In this document: positions 19,540 to 33,800 of the stretch, one piece after another | Position numbering within the stretch: the stretch's first letter is position 1 | How the letters are laid out: each line of letters starts with the position of its first letter | Assembly: GCF_901709675.1 (NCBI RefSeq) | Contig: NC_051094.1 | Location: 6,165,001 to 6,229,000, forward strand | Length of the DNA: 64,000 nucleotides | DNA from: Syngnathus acus | Taxonomy: Eukaryota > Chordata > Actinopteri > Syngnathiformes > Syngnathidae | Direction of reading: 5' to 3' | Notes under the pieces: generated by a model | What the model was told of the DNA's origin: nothing | What the model saw: the letters and a program-made list of their open reading frames with translations, nothing else | Databases searched by the model: none | Made by a program: the position numbers and the translations under genes

Positions 19540-22500
19540 TGTATGCCTCGACTTGTCCAGAATTAAATTGGATTCACAGTGACGGGATTAAAACTTCAAT
19601 TTGCGCATCATCCCCATAGCCCTGCTCAAATATTTTGTCCCCAGTAACGTCTGTGTAAGGAAATGCTTTTCCATGTGTGTTGCACCCATGAAATTGGCTG
19701 ACACGGGGAAAAAAACCCCCCCCAAAGCTTATTGACCTTGCGCTTCATCCATGTCATTGTGAATGTGTTGTTTGAAGGAAATGATCATTTCCAGTTGCGA
19801 ATAACTTGTTTTATTGTTAAAGTGTAAGCTCCTTCTTTTTCATCGGTGGTACGGTCCGTCTGTTCAAGGTTGATGCTCTATTATTCTACCTCTATTCCAC
19901 AGAAAAGCGGCGTACTAGCGGGAATGGGGGATGCGATGCTCAGTCTCCCTCATGAGACCTACAGTTAAAAAGGCCAGGATTTGTGATATACTATATATAA
20001 AAAAAAAAAGATGCATTATTTCAAAATATAACCTGTAGAACCCCCTTTTTTAAAAAAAAAAATATATATATATTTTTTTAAAAGTCATGGACCACAGAGA
20101 GCATTGTTTAAAGATATCAGTCAAGAGTGTGGTACAAAAAAAAATCTCCAATGCAAGAAAAAGAAAAAGACAAGACATGGGACACAGTATAAAATAGTTT
20201 TCTCAATTGCCATTGTTGTCTTTTCTTCCTGTTTTCCCACTGCAGCGCTGTGATTAAATTCACTATGAAATGTAATATCAGAAGTTTTACTTAATTCAAT
20301 TCTTTAGAGATAGATGCTGGAGGCTAAAACCACTTTCCTTCACATTACAAATGGATGATTGTTTTTGGCGTTTCTCATCCCAGTCATGATTTAACCATAC
20401 ACACAGCAGCAGGCACAGTCAGCCCAGAGTAGTCGTTTGTTCATCATCTAAGGCGATTGTTTCTGACATGTCTTTTCAGCTTTAGCAGCTATTATGGTGA
20501 GAATACTTCAACTTAATACCCAATATTTACACGCACAAATTTACTCCTCTGTTGCCTAATGTTGTTTAGATTATCATTATATTTGAATTAAATTACTTCA
20601 TTTTTATAGCGTAGAAGCTCTAATTGGTCAACTGCTGATTTGTTCGAGATTCAAAACAAAAGTTCTCAAGAACAGAGCATTTAGGTGGATTTTATTGTCC
20701 GCTCTTTTTTTTTTTTTTTTTTTAACGTGTGTTTTTTGACAACTAAATAAAATTAGTAACCCATTGGTCTTAATTCAGGACTCGCTTAATATACAGTAAA
20801 CGAATAGCGGAGGCGGATTCGGGGTGAGAGTTTGAGCTCCAGTAAATAGTAAAACTCGTGGAAAAGAACATATCCTCAGTTCAGCGTGGCACAGAGCCAT
20901 CTGACAAATTGCCAAACGTGCTAAACAAGGCATGCACCGGCACGGAAATCAAAATGTGCCAGTTTTTACGCTCGACCGCAGCTGCGCTTTCAACGAAAAG
21001 AGAATCCTGAGCCAGAGACGATCCAAATTTAACTCCTTTGTTCGATACAAGCTCAAGCAAAGAGTCCTGTCAAGTGATTAGGAAGGGAAGCAGAGAACAG
21101 AAGTAGTTTTATTTTCCCCCTAATTAATCTTCTCTTACCACCTCCTTTGTAAAATACCAGAAAATGCATTTTACCGTCCTTAGCGGCAGGAGTACTTTAA
21201 AGGCTATTATAAAACAATTATAATTTTCTTGACTGAGACCCAAATGGGACAGGCAGTTTTTCTGTACAGAAGAAATGTGTTTTTTCACATTAGAGGAAAA
21301 GCGATGCTGACACAGCACACAGATTTAGTGGAGGGAGAAAGTGTTGAGGAGAGAATAAGCTAGGGCAGTCTCTGAGAGGTGGGAATAAATCAGATCCCCA
21401 GAGCACTGAGGAACTGCAAGGCCTGGGAGATGTGAAGCGGGCATTGGAGTGATGTTGATGGATGGTAGAATGAGTTGTCTGTTGTTTATCACCGCAGTTA
21501 AGATGTTAAGTAGCCTCATGGTATAGCGAGGGAGAGGAATAAGATAGGCAGGGAAGGGACATGGAGGAGAGGAAAAATAATTACGCCAGACATTGAGGTT
21601 GACAGTTAAGGGGTCGAAGTTGAGAGCTGTACACTTGTGAGGATATTGACAATAGGCTCATAAGGTGGAGACTGAGTGAGATTTTAGAAAAGTTTTACGT
21701 ATGTGTATAAATATATATATATATGTGTGTGTGTCTTTTCTACCCCAATGCCTTATTTTCCCTCTGCGTTTCTGTTTGCATGCCTTAAATACCAATATCC
21801 TCAACCTCCCTAGTCTACATTATTGAATTACATATCAAGTTGTATCTGATATTATTCGTTTTTAGAGTCGTCCAATCTCTGCTCTCGTCACCCCAATGTG
21901 TTGAGCCAAGAGCCTTCAAAGTTTGCCATTCTAATTCTGCCAGTGTCTTTCCATGTCATTGAATCCAATCACCTACATCTTCTGGGAACAAGTGTATGGG
22001 GTGTTAGAAAAAATAATAAGACGGTCGCTCGCTCGTAAGTGAAGATAAATCTTGTGTTCTCAAATGACTTCCAGAAACGTAATTGAATTGGTCCTGTCAT
22101 CCATTCCCAAACCCTTGAGGCTTCAGCCTTGTGATCGCAGAGACAACATCTTATTCTCCCTCTGCAGAATGCCAGTGTCACACTTACCTCATCTCTGACT
22201 GCTTTCAAACCACAAAACTTTTTTTTTTCTTTTTTTCTCCCCTGCTGCCGATTCAGGGAACACCAAGCAGCGCGGTGTGGGAGAGACTGTGTAATGAAAG
22301 GGGAAGTTCTGAAATCAATCTGGAAATCCCGAAGGTTTTGCCGTTGTGAGGTTTCTGGTGTGAAACCGTTTGAGCACTGCTGATATGATACGACTGAGAA
22401 ATTGGTTCGCTCTCATTTACATTCATACGGCATATAACAATGGATAAGTAACAAACCTCTGATTGGTAATGGCCAGTTATCGTAAATTTGTAATCTGGTG

Positions 22501-25500
22501 GGTTAGTAGAAAGATATCATTTTTCTTTACTGTCCCACTAGTGGGAATATTGAAACACAAGACTTTTTTTTTTTTTTTTTTTTCACGGGGGCAGTCAAGC
22601 TTTAGTTCTTTCTACAGACCACCCTTGTATTTGGGTCACGGCTGCAATGCTTAAGATGAAGTAGCTATTTATGAATTTCGCAGCGTTCTAATCAAGTGCC
22701 ACGCAGCCACTCGGCCCTGCGTAGTCCTGCATCTCACTCTAATCGCCTTGCCAGTGCGTGTGCTTCTGTACATCAGCACTCTCGATGCATGATTTTCTTT
22801 CAATAAAATGTGATGGCGGAGGATAAGCAAAAGACTGAAAAGCTAGGTAAGAAAGAACCCAAGTGTTGTTGTTGTTTTTTCGAATATAGTTTGCCTTGCA
22901 ACAGAAGGAGCTTCTATCATGTTGGCTAATTGTATTGATTCCATCTGTCAGTCAACTACTTTACAAGTGCAACTATCGTCGAGTACGCTCTTGTCTGTCT
23001 GCCGTTGAGAATCAGCACGGCCACACAAGGGCCTGCCAGAGGAGTTTGCCCATAATTAAAGATTGTGTGGCAGCCACATGGTTCCCATTAGGCCACAATA
23101 TCACATCCCAGCCATGTGACTCGGTTTTGTCAGTCCGACTCGCTTTCCCCTTTTAATACAATTAAACGGGAGCTAATTCGGCTGAGCAATTTGCCCGTAG
23201 CGCTGCCGCTCTGAATAAGCAGCAGCGATCAACCGCAGAGAGCGATCGGAGTTTATATCGGGTATTCGCTTCCATATAACTGCATGCTTTTTGGTTTTCG
23301 ATTATTATATACAGAAGACAGCCATCTTAGTTGCCACTTTGGCCCTTGGGCAGTTCATCATACAAGCCGCTCATCATGAGTTCACTTCACTCAAGTCCAG
23401 ACGAATCTCGTTATGTGAACTGAGATTCCGGTGCCCTAGCAACCGACATTTCTCATCTGGTTTTAATTTTGAATAATTTAACCCTAACCCCAACACAAAC
23501 TTTCTGGTGAATATATACAGTAGTGCACGGCAGTTGTTAAGATGCTATCGATATGTCTAATCGCGGAGTGTCCTCCTCTAATGGAGGGGAGTGTCTGTGC
23601 TTCTCGGGAAGTCTGGCCTTTCGAAATGTCACAGCCATTTCAAAGAACTGTCTTTGCAACGTAAAGATTTCGGTCCTTCATCCTCCACTTGTCTTTTCAT
23701 TTCCAATCTGTCGCCTGTTCTTTGGTGCTTTTAACTTTTCGGCGTTGGCCAAGTCTTCTCAAAGACTTGACAAATGTCACTTTGTGCTTTTCCGTTGCGG
23801 CATGAATAATAGAAAATAGAAAGGCGTCGGAAGTAATGTGGAGTATCCCCCAAAATTCTTTTTTTTTTTAACGCTACGCTTACCAAAAAAAAATTGCTCG
23901 GAAGTCTTGAGGTGGAAATCAGTCATTGAAGAAAAATGCCTTTATCGATATTAACATTTTATTTGAATTGAAAGTGACTTCCCGATCTAAGGTTGCTTGT
24001 GCTGGAAGTCTTAGTTTGCTTCATCTTTAACAAAAAGTACGACAGAGTCAATGTGCTCTTTTGTACTGATTAAAATGACCAGAAAGAATCCTCCTTCAAA
24101 TGAGTTGTTTTCCGTTTGTCGACTTTATGGAGTTTAATACACGTACAATATCACGATATCAAAAGAAATTCCCTCACAGCAGAGAAATGCGCCGCAAATC
24201 CCGTGCCGTCGGGACCCGACTGATATGAATCTCACACACTTGACCTTAACACGGAACCTTTAAACATTCAGACAGCGAGTGAAAGTGCTTTGCTTTACCA
24301 AAGGTCACTCCCACAGATTTCTCCCGCTCTGCTATTATGCTTGGCAGTAAGGCGGAATATCGTGAACCCAGCAGCCTTCCAGTTTTTGACCTCGGGCTGA
24401 ATACATTCTTGGACAAATATAGCCTTGATCTGTCTTTACACCCCATTTGTTGGCTTGTGAATACGGCTATATAAAGGAAAGTTTAGCAATGCGACCTCAA
24501 TCACTTTGGGGCCTGCAAGTTGGTTTTCACCATTGACTACATTCACTTCACTGTTAAGATTGCTCATAATGTCTTCGGAAACCAATCGATGAATTTACTC
24601 GACGGGTTTCCAAATGTTGATTTTTGCATGAATTTAATACGGAAAAAGTCCGCTGCCCTGTTTAGATTGTTGAGATATGGACGTCACTACTCTCTGACCT
24701 CTCGTTGGTTTCATGTGCCATTTATGTAAATCTCCATGGATTATGTCCTTGTTTGTTTGAGGATTGAAAGAGCGAATTCTTGAAATCTTGCTGACCCCCT
24801 CCTCCTCCTCCTCCTCCTCCTCCTTCTTCTCCTCCTCCACCAAGAACATTCTCTCTTTTCACGCTGCGAAGCCAGTTGTATGCATTTTTACTCTTGGCTG
24901 TCCAACAGCACATTGTTGAATTTTCATTTTTCTTTCCCACTCATTTGCTTCTTTGGAAGACAAATCGATCTGCCATGTTGAACTTGCTCACCTCGTTGGT
25001 TTTAGCATTACAGCATTGCACTTGAATCACGTAGGATGTTTAATCCATACTACTAAACGATGTTACAATTCAAAAGTTGTTTTATTTCCTTAGGTGCATG
25101 AGTTCCTCTTTTTTCTTCTCATAGTACTTTGATTATGCAGTCTATGTAGAATGGCTGCATTTGCTTTAACAAGGGCCAGACAAGGCAATATAAAGTTGTC
25201 TGCAAGAATCAGGAAAAAAAGACCCAAGTTCTAATCGGGGTTAATACAAAGGTCACATCTTTACTCACACGATGTAGACACTGGATTTGGTGTTGTGGTA
25301 TCTTTTTCCTCTCTCCCCCACTTCTTATTTTTATTTAGTTTTTAGCACTGTAGCGATGAGTACCAGAGCCACTATTTGGGCTCTTTACTTCCAAAAGTGA
25401 TACAAAGGTCATCTACACTACAGTGTAGCCATAACATCCCTAAAATCAAATCAGGTTTTTACAAGAACCCACAAATCAAAAGAACCGTCCAAGTTGAAAA

Positions 25501-26743
25501 CCTGCCTGGTTTTCCTGGATGATTTCCTCCCTGCCTTAATGAATTGCCTCCAAATGCTTCCCCTCCAAATATGGCCGCAAGCTTCATCGCTGGTATGATG
25601 CGCGTAGCATTCACTTTTGCTCTGGTTTGTTTTTGTACGTTGCAGAGTTCGACTAGCACCCTCTGGGCTGGGAGGGAGGAAGGGAGGGAACACACGCACA
25701 CATGCAAAAAGAGCTTCTCTTTATGAAGAAAACTCGTGGCGATTCATTTCTTTTAATTGGTCACTAACAATTTTGTTTGCCCCAGCCTTGGAATCACCAT
25801 GAATTAACAAGGTTCATTACCAATCTATGTGATATTTTGATAATGTGGGCTTTGCACATGAACACATTTACTTCATTATTGTCACTAGAGTAGTTGCGGT
25901 CAGAAGAGGTCCGAACAAATGGAATGGATATTCCGAGCGCCAGACTGTTTCAGTTTGAGTTAATGGAGTTGTATGTGATGTCAACTTTACCCCCGCAGTC
26001 GTGCTGATTTTTACCGCTTCAATTGTTGAATGTAGAGTAGAGTGGATTGTATGCATTGGACATTTAATGTATTAAATCAACCAATATTATAACAGTTAAC
26101 AGGTGTCAAGCTTCTCAGGGCACAAATGTGTTGAGATTTTTTGCTTAAACAAAAATCAAAAGTTTTGGGGTATGCCCCCTCTTTGGATTGACAGTTTGTG
26201 TTCACTCTAATGCGATTAACTTTTTGATGTTATCAGTTTCTGTGTTCAGCAAACTTTCCAATGTTAGCAACGTTTTAAAAACCCAATAGAGATTTTAAAA
26301 ACGGAAGAAAGATTTTTTTTTTTCTTCTCCTTAAAGGCCTTTGCATCACATTGAAGGTTGATCTTTCACCGGAATGTTTCTGGCTTGTCTTTGTAAGCAA
26401 ATTTCAGCGAGGCCTTCCTATTCTTCTTGTGAATAAGTCATTTACATCTTCTAGTTATTCTTACTGTTCATGATCACAACCTTCACTCCTGCCCTCTGGA
26501 AGTTGTAGCTGATGTCATTCATTGTTGTTTCAGGGTTTTTACACCCCTGCAAATGTTTGTCATCCACTGCTGTTATTTTCTTAACTTTATTGAGCAGAGA
26601 CTCGGAGGACTCAAGGGGACTCGAGTCACTATTGTAAAAGCTCCAAGATTTGATATAGATTTGGGACTAAAAGACTTGAATTAAGACCCGATGACTTGGA
26701 AGACTTGGTTGTTGTTCGTTTTATTTGAATGCTTGAAAGAGAA
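19540..26743. other. Long gene-free interval
   Basis: No gene supported. Simple repeats include a mixed A/T tract at 19999-20083, TA/TG repeats at 21711-21734, poly(T) at about 20707-20723 and 22564-22583, and the CTC tract at 24797. A moderately GC-rich stretch at 23165-23265 could be conserved non-coding DNA; I cannot show that from one sequence. Confidence 0.55.
24797..24838. repeat. (CTC)n trinucleotide repeat
   Basis: CTC/TCC units with one TTCTTC interruption. The minus-strand poly-Glu/Gly frames across it are artefacts of the repeat. Confidence 0.92.
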
Positions 26744-26748
26744 AATGT

Positions 26749-26919
26749 ACCGTAATTTTCGGACTATAAGTCGCACCGGAGTATAAGTCGCACCAGCCAT
26801 AAAATGCCCAAAAATGTGAAAAAAAACCATATATATGTATATAAATCGCTCCTGAGTATAAGTCGCCCCCCCACCCAAACTATGAAAAAAACCGCGACTT
26901 ATAGTCCGAAAATTACGGT
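26749..26919. mobile_element. 171-bp palindromic MITE
   Basis: The outer 26 bases (26749-26774 and 26894-26919) are perfect inverted repeats, beginning ACCGTAATTTTCGG. The five flanking bases AATGT occur on both sides (26744-26748 and 26920-26924), fitting a target duplication. The motif TATAAGTCGC is repeated directly three times inside. No coding capacity. The superfamily is uncertain; the very similar TATAAGTCGC repeat is common in fish genomes. Confidence 0.82.
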
Positions 26920-26924
26920 AATGT

Positions 26925-27845
26925 GTAAAATGAGTTGATGTATGATTGATTTTGGAATGCAAAATTAATAACAGACAGTCAGACTTCAAGACGAGATTAA
27001 CTCAACACTGTTGTGTCTGGAGTGGAGGACGAGGGATTTTAACCAGGTTGATTTTCATCTCAAATTCAGGGCACATGGACAGGTCTTGACTTACTTTTAA
27101 AAAATTATCCAAACATGAGGAAACCTACTACATTCTAGACTGCAAGTCGAAATACCATTCCACCATGACTAATGATCTTGAGGCTGGTGATCAGCAGCTA
27201 CTGACTGACTCCATTCAGTGCAAGGCATCAGAATAAGGTAATGACAAAAAATGTGCTGTTGTATTGTGTACTCACACCGACATATATTACGACTCTGTCA
27301 AACTAAATGTATTTTTCGGTTTTACAGCCCTAGGTAGATTATGACATGGACTATGAAGCTTACTAAAACAGTCTTACATTCTCAATGGCTGTGGATTGAC
27401 CCTTGAGGTCCAAAGAGAGGGTCTTGCAACATATCGTCTTTTTTGTGAATGTATGTGTCCATAAAAAGGTCATCGCCCTATGGTCTTTTGGAGATACTCT
27501 GGCTGTCAAAGGAATCAGATTCATAATTAATATCTTGAATGCACGCTGCAGCACGGAGCCATAGGCAGCTGTTTGATGCTACTGTATATACCTCGCTATA
27601 CTCTGCTCCCCTGGCTCCTGTGCAGGAAGCCAACACGTGTCCAAACTCGTAATACATGATTACTATAGAAACTGCAGTTGTGGTCACAATAGAAGACAGG
27701 GATTTATGACTGATCACTTGGTGTTATAGACAAATCTCGGATTCACCGTGGTGTTTACAAATCGGTTCCGTCCAGCGGCTGAATAGATCCTACCTTTGAT
27801 TTTAGAATAGAGGAAAAGGAATTTTTAATATTTGGGAGCCAATCT

Positions 27846-27879
<34 letters not shown>

Positions 27880-30800
27880 GTATGCAGGCTTTCTTTTTAA
27901 GTCAAGTGTATTTATAAAATAAAATGAATATAAATAAATAAACTGGTTTTGACACTGGTGACGAATATTTTCAAGAATACCACCGCGGTCCAGTCGGTAT
28001 TTTACTTATATTATTTTCTTGATCTGGTAGTGAATAGAGATACTCGTTATAAACGTTGCATTATTAAATATGTTGTGCTGAGACGTGCCTTGCATGATAT
28101 TTAGTAAGTCCCTGCACATTTGGAGACAGGTTATTTCAGCCTTGTCAAGTCCACTTAGAACTTGTTCCCATTTTGCAAATTGTCAAGCACCTCTATTGTC
28201 TTTTGCGTTATGAAAAAAGGCAAACTCGACCATAGGTGTCAAATGACATGTTACATGTTCCCGTTCAAACTATTTTTTGATGAGTATTTCATTAGACAGT
28301 CTCAGTGGGGTAGTATAATGAATTAAAAGTCCAATCAAAAGACCAAGTCAGCCATCCGATCAACCTACAAAACACATTTGCATTCAATGTGGTGAAGGCA
28401 ACTCATACTGCCCACGTGAAGTGCTTTTAATAGGACGCGTCAACTATAGGAGATGCTTTGCATTACAATTAACTTATCACTGCTGGTTTTTTTTTCCCAG
28501 CGTCCTTGTCAAGTACAAATACAGCGCATATTGTAAAATGCAGACTACGTGCAGACCGAACGCGTTCTCAGTGTTCCCAGTTGGCGCGGTTGAAGTGTTG
28601 GAAGTGGAGATTTTGCTCCTTCGTCCATCGTGTAGGTTGAAGTGAACTTTTGGCTGTGGTGTTTCGGTGACTGAAGGTTGATGTTGAGAATCCGCATATA
28701 TAAAATACTACTACGACTACTCGGTGAACCATCACAGAAGAATAGAGTGTGCATTTATTTTTCGTAAAGCCTTGGGTGTTAATGTCAGTAGTTGTTCATC
28801 AATAAAGTTCAGGGCCTGATCGGGGTAATCCTCAGCAATCCATTTCCCTGATGAGGAAAATGTGCTGAGATCAAAAGATTGGAGTACATTTCTCCAACAT
28901 GCTTTTCTTATTTGTCAGCTTTTTCATGAAGATCCTGGAAATCCTGCTGATGCCGGTGAGCCGCTCTTATTCGGCCTAATTTGATTTGGAGTCTATTGCG
29001 GCGGGCAACTTTGGGGATATTGCCAAAAGGCTTGCGTATTTGTGTGAGGGAGGAAGTGAGATGAGATTCATCTAAGATAAGTGTCTTCCTTTATTTATAC
29101 CAATAGCACTGATAAGGCAGGCAGTGCCGTTCTTTATTGCTATCATTAGTTTTATTGGTGTTGTTAATGCTATGGTGTGTTCTTTTGGCACTTTGAAAGC
29201 AGAGGAGATTAGTGGATCAATCACAGTCAGATTTAACTTGTGGAGGGTAACCATTGAGTGAAATGAGGAAATGCAGGCGCAGGAAGCAGAAAAGGAAGCT
29301 AAACGAGGGGGAAAAATGATATGAACGGATTAAAAAAATAGATATATCACAAGTAGGCACGGAGGAGTTTGAAGTCAAGGGACAGAAGGCAATTGCGGAG
29401 AGGATGGATCGTCTCGGATAGTGTGATGCGATTATAAAAGTGATTTAAATGCAGGGCAAAACAAATGTGCACAATAAGGAGGAAATCCGTTTTTGTTTTG
29501 TTCTCAAAATGGAACGATAAGATGCTGGCAAAGAATAAGTGCGAGCGCGTAGCAAAAATATAGTCACCAGTTCCCCCGCAATAAGGAACTGTATTTAACG
29601 ATGGGTTAACTTCTCCATTGAATGAATGTGGAAAAACCCAACTCACTGAATAAATTGTAACAAACATAACTTGTATAAGCTCCGTGAAATGAAGACAAGC
29701 AAAGTGAAGTTGGAAACAAGGACGGAAAAACACGGGCAGAAGAAATATGGCGAGATTGGCAAGAGACAGACGGCAAACATTTTTAAAGAGTGATCTAAGG
29801 GGAAGATGGCCTGTCACTGGGGGAACAATGACAGAGGATTAACCAAAGGCGATCAAAGATGACTAAAGACGAAATGTTGGACATTGTGTTGACATTGTAA
29901 AATTAAACAGAAGGGATTTCAGCTGTCATGGAAGAGTGTGTTGATGGTTATTACCGCCCATATATGGTCAGAGTCGAGACATGATTGTAAATTTACGGTG
30001 TTTAAGATATTTCTCTCTCTCTCTCTGGGTATGTCGCCCTGGGTGAGTGAGTGAGTGAGTTGACACAACACGATCACATGTGGAGACTTGTGTTGTCGTC
30101 GTGCTGCAGCGATTAGGGCTCAATATTGGCAGGATTTCTGACTTTCCCCAGCGGACGAAACTAAAGCTGTGTTTTGTTGTGTTGTATTAGAGGAGCTCTT
30201 ACTTGCTGCCATGGGGATGTGTCTATTCGCTACTTGGCCTATTTGTGTTTCTTCCTGGCTACTTGAGAAGAACAAGGTTGTCGGAAGAAAATGAGAAGCA
30301 AATAAGTTTTGTCAATGTATTAGCCCACCATCTGAGATTGCTTGTTTCTTGGCATTGTGCTGTCTCAGCTCCATTTTGAAATGCTCAGACGACTCGGATG
30401 TTTACTTATTTGGGGTTTATTTGCAACACTTTTTTTTTTATGCATTAAATATATCATTTTCTATGACAGTATAATCAAAAGTCAGCAAGGTTTATCTTAA
30501 ACGTAAAAGGTTGCACAGCAATTTATTGACAGTTTTCGGTTTATTTACTTGATGAGGTTATTCAAAGAATGTAGACCTTTCTGTTGAAGAGGTACACAAT
30601 GACTTGATTTGAAATTCATGACATTTTATTGAACTTCTTCACAGCTACGGTAATCGCCGTTTACAATCACCCAGAAGAACGGGGGTGAATTAGTTTGTCC
30701 GCGACCAAGGTGGTTTTGGTTTTTAAACAAGTTTAACTAGTTTTTATTTGTGCACACATTCATTTTTTTTCCCGATTGCAGATCTCTCACTAGTGCATTT

Positions 30801-33800
30801 CTGAATGAATGACATATCATAATCATTATAAAGGAGGAAAATTGCAATAATGTAACTAAGCCAGTGATCGCAATCAATCCTCTTTGGTTTGCACATCAGG
30901 AATTCTAGCCATGCATCTGTTGTTGCTCCTTCCATTGTGTGTGCACTGCCTAGTCTGTCTGATTATTCCATCCAACTATTTTTTTTTTCCTAGACTGGGG
31001 TTTATTGTTGTGAAAAAGACCAAGGTAGCGTGGTGCTTCTCCCTTTTTGAGAGAACAAATCCAGCTTATAAAACATTCACACTCTTTGTTTCTCGTCCTT
31101 TCGGAGAGAGCAGATGGGTACGTGTTGTGTGGGTCTTCGTAGACCCGTCACCCTTGTCAAGCCACTGGTGCTTTAATGAGCTCACCTAATGACCCTCACT
31201 CAGTCTGCCTCTCTCAAACACAAAACCACCGGATCCCAGACTTCCTCTGTTTGGTCACGTGACCGCAATGTCGTACTTATTACGTACGTATATTTGTTGA
31301 CGTTTCTTTGATGCAATTGAGAATGCATCAACAGCGCCTCTGCTGGTTACAGCCATGTAGCGCACTTTGACTCAATTGCTTTACGACGGGATGAATCCAA
31401 ATTCCAAATTCGATATGAACTCCTGCAAGGCAAACTAATGATAAATAACGCAGCAGACGTGCATTTGCTCCCACAAATGACCATGCGACTCCATCATCTA
31501 GCATGCGGTGAGCAGTATTTACGACCTATCCCGCAAAGCAGCCATCAGGGCGACAGAGAGCTTTCGGTTTTTCTCTTGGGGACGTCTCCCGGCGCCGGCC
31601 GTTTTATTCATGTTACCGTACGAGATTAGGTTGTGCCCATGAAGACTAATACATTTAAGGAGGTCCCGTGTTTCTCCCCATTAGTCATCTGTAGGTCGGA
31701 CACCAGCAAAGCACACTTTTAACGCAACTCTGCTCTCCATGTAACCAACAACTGTCTAATGTCCTTTGGGTTTTTTCATTATGGAGTGTAATCACTCCAC
31801 CTTACATCACCCCAAGACTGTCACCTCTGTACTAAATGTGTGTGTGCACATTGTAGATTCCTTGGAGAGAGTACAGAGACCCACAAGGTTGTAAAGACTT
31901 GCAGACTTTTGATTCGACTTTTATCACCGCAGCGAAGCATTTTATTACCTGTTAAGTGTCTTTTCTTTAGTCATTTTACTGTAAACAATCGGAATGGAAA
32001 TTCACTTGCCGTCCACTCGGCAAAGTGACTCCTGTGCGGCAGACCCGGGGGCCATCGTCGAGAGGACCTTCAACTGGTTTGTGGGTCAGGAAAGCTCTTG
32101 TTCTTTGCTTGAATGATTTTTATCTTCCACTCCTCCCCTTATTTTAGTCGCACTCATCCACTTATGTTTACGAGAGAGCCTACTAGAATACAAATGAGTC
32201 AAACCCTCCAGTGACTAATGCTTGATGTATTCTTTGTGTTATGCCCTGTCCAGGGCATGGAAAGGGGTCCTTATTTCCGGAGATGTAATAACAAAATGAT
32301 TTCTCCTCAAGAAGTCGTTTGACCATCAATCAATAATCTGAACCCAAAAAAACCCACAAACTTGAGAGTGAATCAAGGCATGAATCAATTGAGTGATGAC
32401 TGCTGACTTTTTTCCCCACTTATCAAATTTGTTGTGTTGCTCTTTAAAGCAAAGATATCAAACGGAAAGCCTCGGAGCTAACTAGCTTCGTTGCCCATGA
32501 AAGCAAATTAAATGTAACTACTGACTTCTAAATTCACTTATAACAGCATTCATCAAAGGCTTAAAGCATTGGATGCCAGAATTTTTCATTATTTCTGATT
32601 TTAAATGCAATACGTATAACTTTGATAACTGAAGTTACTTCAAATTTAGTATGGACTCAATTTGAGTGGCTTGATTTTGTTTTCGCAGTAATTTGCTTGA
32701 AACTTGAAGGTTACGGCTTGAGACCTACTTATGACTTGCACCTATGAGGCACCTCCGGGATGAACGATCGTCTTAATTAAACAACATTTCCAGGCAGGGT
32801 GTGTGTACGTCTGTTCTGGCATGAGAACGTCCTCTACAGGCATCGATCTCACCGACCCCCCCCCCCCCCCCCCCCCGTGGAGAGCCAGGTGCACCGATTT
32901 GGCTACCCCCTCTTCTGACATTAACAATATGTTCATTATGCAAATTTATGTTTGTGACCGGCTGGTGGCAAACTTGGGGGAGGCACAGTAGCCTTTTAGA
33001 TTTCATTGTCCCTGTTGACGACCAGTAAGCGGTGACAGCTCTGACGGTGGCTGAAATGAAAACTATCAGCAAGATGAGAATTTTTTTCTCTCTTTACCGG
33101 GGAGGGGAGGAGAATCTCTTGAATGACCAAAAGAAATCCAAAACATTTCCTTTCAATCCTTTCAATTGGCCTCCATTTCATTCACACACTTGTACTCCGT
33201 CTACACTCACAAATTCCACATTTCTACATCCTTCAATGAGGAATAAAATACAACTTATTTTGCCTTTTTATTAACATGGAGCACCTGATTATTCGGTGTA
33301 ATTAACCAGTGATAGGATGTTAACATTATGAGCGTTTTTTTATCCCATTGATTTTCTTAAGTAGGTCACGTTTCCAAACTATTTAGAATTTGTCCTAAGT
33401 GAGATGACAGCTCGTGCTGTGACGCTGGCTGCCGTTAAAAGGGACAACGAATAAAGGCCGCACTCAGCCGCAGAGGTGTTAGCAGTTAATCTGGGTAATT
33501 AGAACTGACGTTGATGTTTGGCAGAGCGATGATGGCTTTGGAGTCACAATGTAAAATTTGATATAGATTTTTTTTTTTTTTTTAAATGTGTGATGCTTTC
33601 ACCCATTTCAAGCTCACGGTGTTCCTCTTCACCGAGTTGGCGATGAATATAAAATATGCTAATCAGGGAAAGCCATAATAATTAATTGATCATAGAAAAT
33701 TGTGTTGATTGCGTGGGCGATTGAACCAAAATTTCAGCTCATTGGAAATCTCGCTTCCATATGAATAATGCATTGCCTTTACGTAAGACCTACAATGAAC

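Noticed and set aside
24634-24940. Minus-strand frames rich in Glu or Gly
   Set aside because: These are products of reading the (CTC)n repeat at 24797-24838.
26681-26989. 102-codon minus-strand frame
   Set aside because: It is a translation through the palindromic MITE at 26749-26919.
29347-29817. 156-codon minus-strand open frame
   Set aside because: The plus strand here is purine-rich, which depletes TTA, CTA and TCA and so opens the minus strand by composition. No domain, splice context or start signal supports a gene.
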